Below, one piece after another: positions 60,801 to 64,000 of a DNA stretch of 64,000 nucleotides. Every line of letters starts with the position of its first letter. Positions within the stretch are counted from its first letter, which is position 1. Source of the DNA: Neisseria weixii (lineage in GTDB: Bacteria > Pseudomonadota > Gammaproteobacteria > Burkholderiales > Neisseriaceae); NCBI RefSeq assembly GCF_002327085.1, contig NZ_CP023429.1, forward strand, positions 1,426,001 through 1,490,000, in the 5' to 3' direction. The notes below the pieces were generated by a model. The model was not told the origin of the DNA and did not search any database. It saw only the letters and a program-made list of their open reading frames with translations. The translations under genes were made by a program, and so were the position numbers.

Positions 60801-62084
60801 AATGCGGCCACGATTATCCATTTTGCCCTGTGCTGCAATATAGAGTTTTTGCAAACCTGTTTGGGCGAGTTTACCTTGATTGTTGAGCGTATCGGTATGG
60901 ATAGCCAAACGGGCGGCTTCAATCGTACCTGATGCCTCATTTTTCAGGCTGCCTGAATTGCGAATAGACAATTCGCCAGAAGACAATAATGTGCCGCTAT
61001 TTTGAATAGATTGGGTTTGAAGTTGCGTGCTTTGTTGTGATGCAATTGTACCGCTATTTTCAACAGTTTGACTGCGGATATTGACTTTGTGTTCCGCCAA
61101 ATTGTTGGCATCTTGCGCATTCGTAGCAGCAATTGTGCCGCTATTGCTCAACTGCCCTTTGGCATCAATGGCAACATTGCCAGCAGAAGCAAACAGTTGC
61201 CCTTGATTACCAATACCAGCTTGTTGTGCTGTGCTGATTAAGGTGATTTTGCCAGCATACATACCGCCTAATGCACCTGTGTCTATGGCATACAGTGGTG
61301 TGCTTGAAATGGTAGCAGTAGATGGGTTGTTGGTTGATGATTGGCTGCCTGAAATATTGTTTACTGCATACACCGTCCCATCTGCGGACACATTATTTTG
61401 TCCCACCAATATGCGTACATCTTTGCCCCAAATCGGCGCATCTATTTTGACTGCTTGGCTCAATAATTGGGTGTAATCGGTTTGACTGGCATCCAAACCT
61501 TGCCCAGTTATCCCAATACTGCCTTGTTGCACAGCAAAACCTGTTAAAGCCCCTGCTTGGTATTGTGGCATACCTGTGGTCAAAGTGGCGCGAGAGGCAT
61601 TAATAAATCCTGCGCCATTCACTTGAATGCCCGCAGGATTGGCAATTACCACTTCTGCTCGCCGCCCACCCACTTCAATATAACCATTTAATAAAGATGG
61701 ATTGGCAGAATTGACTTGATTGACAATTATGCGTGCTTGACCACCTGCCAACCAAGGATTGCCTTGAATCCAGCCACCTAATTGCGTTTGGGTATGACCA
61801 CGACTGTTATTTAAAATTGCCCCTTTGTTATTGACATCAAACTGCTGGTACTGATTGATAGAAACCCCCGCCGAAGTAGGGGGTTGAATGTTGATTTGCG
61901 GTGTACCGTTGCCTGTTTGCAAAATGGTGGGTTGTTGGGTTTTAGGGGCGGTTTTATCGGCAACGATACCCTCTGCAAAAGTTAAAGGCGCGACCAAAAT
62001 ACTGGCTGCGCCTAAAATTAATGATACAGAAAAGGATAATACGGAGAATGCTGAATGAACCGAACCCATAGCCACTTCAACGGA

Positions 62085-62195
62085 TTAAGCTGTTGTATCG
62101 GCGGCTGACTTACCCTCATGAGTGGTGTTTTCAGCGACAACCATCATGCAACCGCGTTTTTTATTGAAAATCACTTTGTAGAGGGTTTTGTTCAT
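62085..62195 (-). other. Extended signal peptide region of TpsA with in-frame stop
   Basis: ATG at 62195 follows AGGAAACAATC and opens MNKTLYKVIFNKKRGCMMVV, the ESPR of large two-partner and autotransporter proteins. It is in frame with the hydrophobic core (AFSVLSFSVSLILGAASI) but separated from it by TAA at 62085-62087, codon 37. Confidence 0.8.
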
Positions 62196-62256
62196 GATTG
62201 TTTCCTAATACTAAAATTTAATGTTTTAAATTTAAATTATCAATGTTAAATTATTT

Positions 62257-62968
62257 GGGGCTGACGTAGATTAGTCCTAAATACCACACCAAATTCGCAG
62301 AGTTTTTAGCTGCTCTTTTGGCGTACCAAAGTTAAAACGAACACGCATTCTTTCAAGAACAATGGAAAAGATTTACGGTCAATTCCGTTGTATTTTCTCA
62401 GAACACGTTTTGCTTGGTTCCAGAAATTTTCAATGCCATTGATGTGGTTTTGACGGTCTGCAAAAATCTGTGAATGATTGATGCGATGATGAATAAATTC
62501 GCTTACATCAAGAACATCATAGCTTTTGTAACAGTCTGTATAAACAATACTATCAGGCATGATTTTTCGTTTAATAACAGGCAATAAAGTAGTTTGTTTG
62601 GTGTCTTCAACAACAACGGTATAAACTTTACCATATCGTTTTAAAATACCAAATACAGCTACTTTACCTACTACTCCGCGACCGCGTTTGCCTTTACGTT
62701 GTCCGCCAAAATAGCTTTCATCTAATTCAACAGAACCATCAAAAACTTCATCTGCTTGAAGTTCTAAATGGTAGGCAATGACTTGACGGATTTTGCGGTA
62801 AAACAGGGCTGCTGAATTGGGGTTAATCTCCAACAAATTGGCAGCTGCGCGGGCAGTAACTTCAAGTACAAAAAATTCAAGCAATCTCTTTTGTGCTTTT
62901 TTGTTTAATTTACAGTTTGTTATCTTCATTTTTGCAGGGTAGCATAACTGCTAATCTAATACAGCCCC
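62257..62968 (-). mobile_element. IS1016-type element (IS1595 family)
   Basis: The element is 712 bp with ends GGGGCTGACGTAGATTAG and CTAATCTAATACAGCCCC (imperfect inverted repeat) and one intact transposase gene. It lies 62 bases upstream of tpsA and could affect its promoter. Confidence 0.85.
62306..62929 (-). CDS. IS1016-type transposase (IS1595 family)
   Basis: This DDE-type transposase has 207 residues and is intact. It starts MKITNCKLNKKAQKRLLEFF and shows FDGSVELDESYFGGQRKGKRGRG (first catalytic acid in ELDESYFGG), SIVYTDCYKSYDVL (second Asp) and HINGIENFWNQAKRVLRKYNG, the IS1016-typical third motif. Size and motifs match neisserial IS1016. This is the only transposase in the window without frame breaks or stops. 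Confidence 0.9.
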   Translation of the reverse strand: MKITNCKLNKKAQKRLLEFFVLEVTARAAANLLEINPNSAALFYRKIRQVIAYHLELQADEVFDGSVELDESYFGGQRKGKRGRGVVGKVAVFGILKRYGKVYTVVVEDTKQTTLLPVIKRKIMPDSIVYTDCYKSYDVLDVSEFIHHRINHSQIFADRQNHINGIENFWNQAKRVLRKYNGIDRKSFPLFLKECVFVLTLVRQKSS

Positions 62969-63415
62969 ATCTACAATTTCACTCGATTTACTATTGGGTC
63001 ATATTGAACCAATCAGGTATTGAGAAATGGTTGCAACAGGAAGTTCTTCTTTTACTAAATTACCCAGAACAATTTCTGTTTGGGTTCTTTTAATGATTTT
63101 TCTGAAAAGAACTTGGAGTAAAGGATTTTCAGAATTAGCTGGATTTTTAACAACAGCACCAAACCACCACAACATATACAAAAGTTTTATCTAAATTCCG
63201 ATTCATCTGCGAAACCATTTGCCGAAATTTATCGAGGCAATCCCGAAAATCTTTCAGCAAATGGTTATACTGAACCGCCTTATCTTGCCATACTTGAATG
63301 AGATTATTCGGATAATTTTGTAGCAACCACAAACAGGCATGAAGTATGGTGTATCAAGTCAGTCTGCGGCTTTTCCAAATTCAGCATTTGCAGCGGAATA
63401 GACGTATAAATTAAT
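62969..63415 (-). other. Interrupted coding debris between IS1016 and the right island end
   Basis: The minus strand shows protein-like pieces in two frames: DCLDKFRQMVSQMNRNLDKT near 63200 and RKIIKRTQTEIVLGNLVKEE near 63050. Neither has a good start or a recognised family. I take them as remnants of one broken gene. Confidence 0.35.
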
Positions 63416-63616
63416 CTATTTCTTACTTTGCTCTTCAATAGATTGAGCATTGATAAATGCCATCAATAAAGTTTCAGAATCTTCATCATTGTGAGCAATT
63501 GATGAGACCTGAATTTTTGATGCTGTTTGAGGCTTAATCATAATATGCTCTTGCTCTGCCTTTTCAGCAACAGCTTTTGCAAGTTGATTAAAATCTAGTC
63601 TTTGGCGTTTTTTCAT
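63416..63616 (-). CDS. Small hypothetical protein near the right island end
   Basis: This small open frame of 66 residues starts MKKRQRLDFNQLAKAVAEKA, ends INAQSIEEQSKK and is rich in Lys, Gln and Glu. No membrane or signal part is seen. Its start lies 53 bases inside the right inverted repeat, so it reads inward from the island end. It has no clear ribosome site. It could be an antitoxin- or partition-like passenger, but nothing proves that. Confidence 0.45.
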   Translation of the reverse strand: MKKRQRLDFNQLAKAVAEKAEQEHIMIKPQTASKIQVSSIAHNDEDSETLLMAFINAQSIEEQSKK

Positions 63617-63668
63617 AGTAAGTGTAAACTACCACAAAATATACCTATTGACTAGCCTATCAAATTTC

Positions 63669-63684
63669 AAAGTGAGACACTACC
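63669..63684. repeat. Right terminal inverted repeat of the IS1-bounded island
   Basis: AAAGTGAGACACTACC is the perfect complement of 49979-49994. No second IS1 transposase is attached to this end. Confidence 0.75.
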
Positions 63685-63752
63685 TTTGCAAACTCCAGAT
63701 TTGACACCTTTGCAAAATTTCCTAAAAAGCCGGCTCACTCAAAACCGACATG

Positions 63753-63849
63753 ATTCCCACGCAGACAGGAATTCATCTTAATAATTAAGAAGCCTATTTT
63801 ATGCAATAGTTTGTCATACTCAACAATGGATTCCCGCCTGCGCGGGAAT
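63753..63849. repeat. Neisserial intergenic mosaic element with two dRS3 repeats, inverted copy
   Basis: ATTCCCACGCAGACAGGAAT and ATTCCCGCCTGCGCGGGAAT flank a 57-bp unit. The complement of that unit (CCATTGTTGAGTATGACAAA...) matches the unit at 23790-23845. MITE-like ends (CCTTTGCAAAATTTCC) lie just to the left. Confidence 0.75.
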
Positions 63850-63881
63850 GACAGTCATTTGGGTTTTCATTGATCATTCAT

Positions 63882-64000
63882 CAGGTTTGGCAAAAACCTC
63901 GATTTGGGTTCAGTTCAAAGTTAGATTAGCGCACAAAGCGCAGAAATATGATTGAGACAGGCAAGCCTTTGAGCAGCGCATAACGGAGAGATATGCCGAA
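63882..64000 (-). mobile_element. Partial copy of the 143-bp MITE, cut by the window end
   Basis: From about 63890 the text GATTTGGGTTCAGTTCAAAG ... GAGCAGCGCATAACG follows the inverted copies at 25170 and 30078 with several changes. Its far end is outside the window. Confidence 0.6.

Larger units (their letters stand above)
54156..62195 (-). pseudogene. tpsA: TpsA/CdiA-type filamentous haemagglutinin-like exoprotein with VENN toxin module, disrupted
   Basis: This is a very large secreted adhesin/toxin (about 2,680 codons) matching meningococcal TpsA/HrpA in order. It has an extended signal peptide (MNKTLYKVIFNKKRG), the TPS haemagglutination domain (VSINQYQQFDVNNKGAILNN, VEVVIANPAGIQVNG-like text), hundreds of residues of beta-helix repeats (SGSLNN, NNQNG), a middle domain (DPRFTNYRQW, GHRRLDGYQNDEEQFKAL), a second repeat region (RSGGGNKLVITDKAQSHNET), the pre-toxin region (LTAEEKEAVTAITNLLGTAA) and VENN with a C-terminal toxin. 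Three lesions were found: TAA at 62085-62087 in the signal peptide, a frame change near 58725-58745, and one missing C at 54887-54890 just before VENN. GTG at 62075 could restart without the extended signal. Confidence 0.88.

Noticed and set aside
58000..61000. Regular short repeats in tpsA considered as a CRISPR-like or tandem DNA array
   Set aside because: The periodicity is in the protein (beta-helix repeats) and the DNA units are diverged and in frame.
63753..63849. dRS3 pair considered as a CRISPR remnant
   Set aside because: There are only two 20-mers, one imperfect, with a spacer shared with another locus, as in neisserial mosaic elements.

Overview
The window comes from a Neisseria chromosome. 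The 10-mer GCCGTCTGAA, core of the neisserial DNA uptake sequence (DUS, in AT- and AG- forms), recurs dozens of times, often as inverted pairs acting as terminators. Gene content and protein sequences (PotGHI, NorM, monomeric Icd, Mpl, TpsA/TpsB, IS1106/IS1016-type elements, dRS3 repeats) also fit Neisseria. The species cannot be fixed from the sequence, but the glucarate pathway and a LapB-type secretion operon suggest a commensal or animal-associated lineage.

Layout. 1-2.5 kb: end of a polyamine ABC transporter operon (potG-potH-potI). 2.6-3.95 kb: a decayed GC-rich IS1106-like element plus a 143-bp MITE. 4-10 kb: an MFS transporter, nadE, a dead IS481-family copy, a VOC protein and uup. 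10.7-14.3 kb: a Dps-like ferritin, mpl and class III alcohol dehydrogenase. 14.5-19.3 kb: a type I secretion operon (TolC-like, LapB-like, HlyD-like) with no substrate gene nearby. 19.6-27.5 kb: housekeeping genes (suhB, trmJ, a DUF1853 gene, rsmB-like, grxD, upp, rluE) and tRNA-Ser(GCU). 27.8-36.7 kb: icd, norM, murB, a TetR regulator, a LOG protein, a YeeZ-like protein, a ubiJ-like gene and nadK. 36.7-44.5 kb: a complete D-glucarate catabolic cluster (cdaR, glxK, garR, garL facing gudD and a GntP-family permease). 44.7-50 kb: recN, gshB, dgkA, a PCuAC copper chaperone and mnmA.

50-63.7 kb is an accessory island. It is bounded by inverted IS1-type ends (GGTAGTGTCTCACTTT) and contains an IS1-family transposase, an IS1016-derived MITE, a two-partner secretion/contact-inhibition locus (tpsA with a VENN toxin module, a membrane immunity candidate, tpsC HlyC-like acyltransferase, tpsB) and an IS1016 copy. 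The island carries a different uptake-sequence dialect, AGGCTGCCTGAA (seven exact copies seen), which points to acquisition from a Simonsiella-like relative. The tps genes show real decay: an ochre codon in the extended signal peptide and an 11-bp tandem duplication in tpsB.

Many ordinary genes, including nadE and nadK, carry single-base frameshifts, mostly in short homopolymers. I count about 18 in the window. Because several hit genes expected to be essential, I read most as sequence errors of the assembly and have joined the pieces into single genes. Where a frameshift is described, the corrected reading is my inference from frame continuity and family knowledge.
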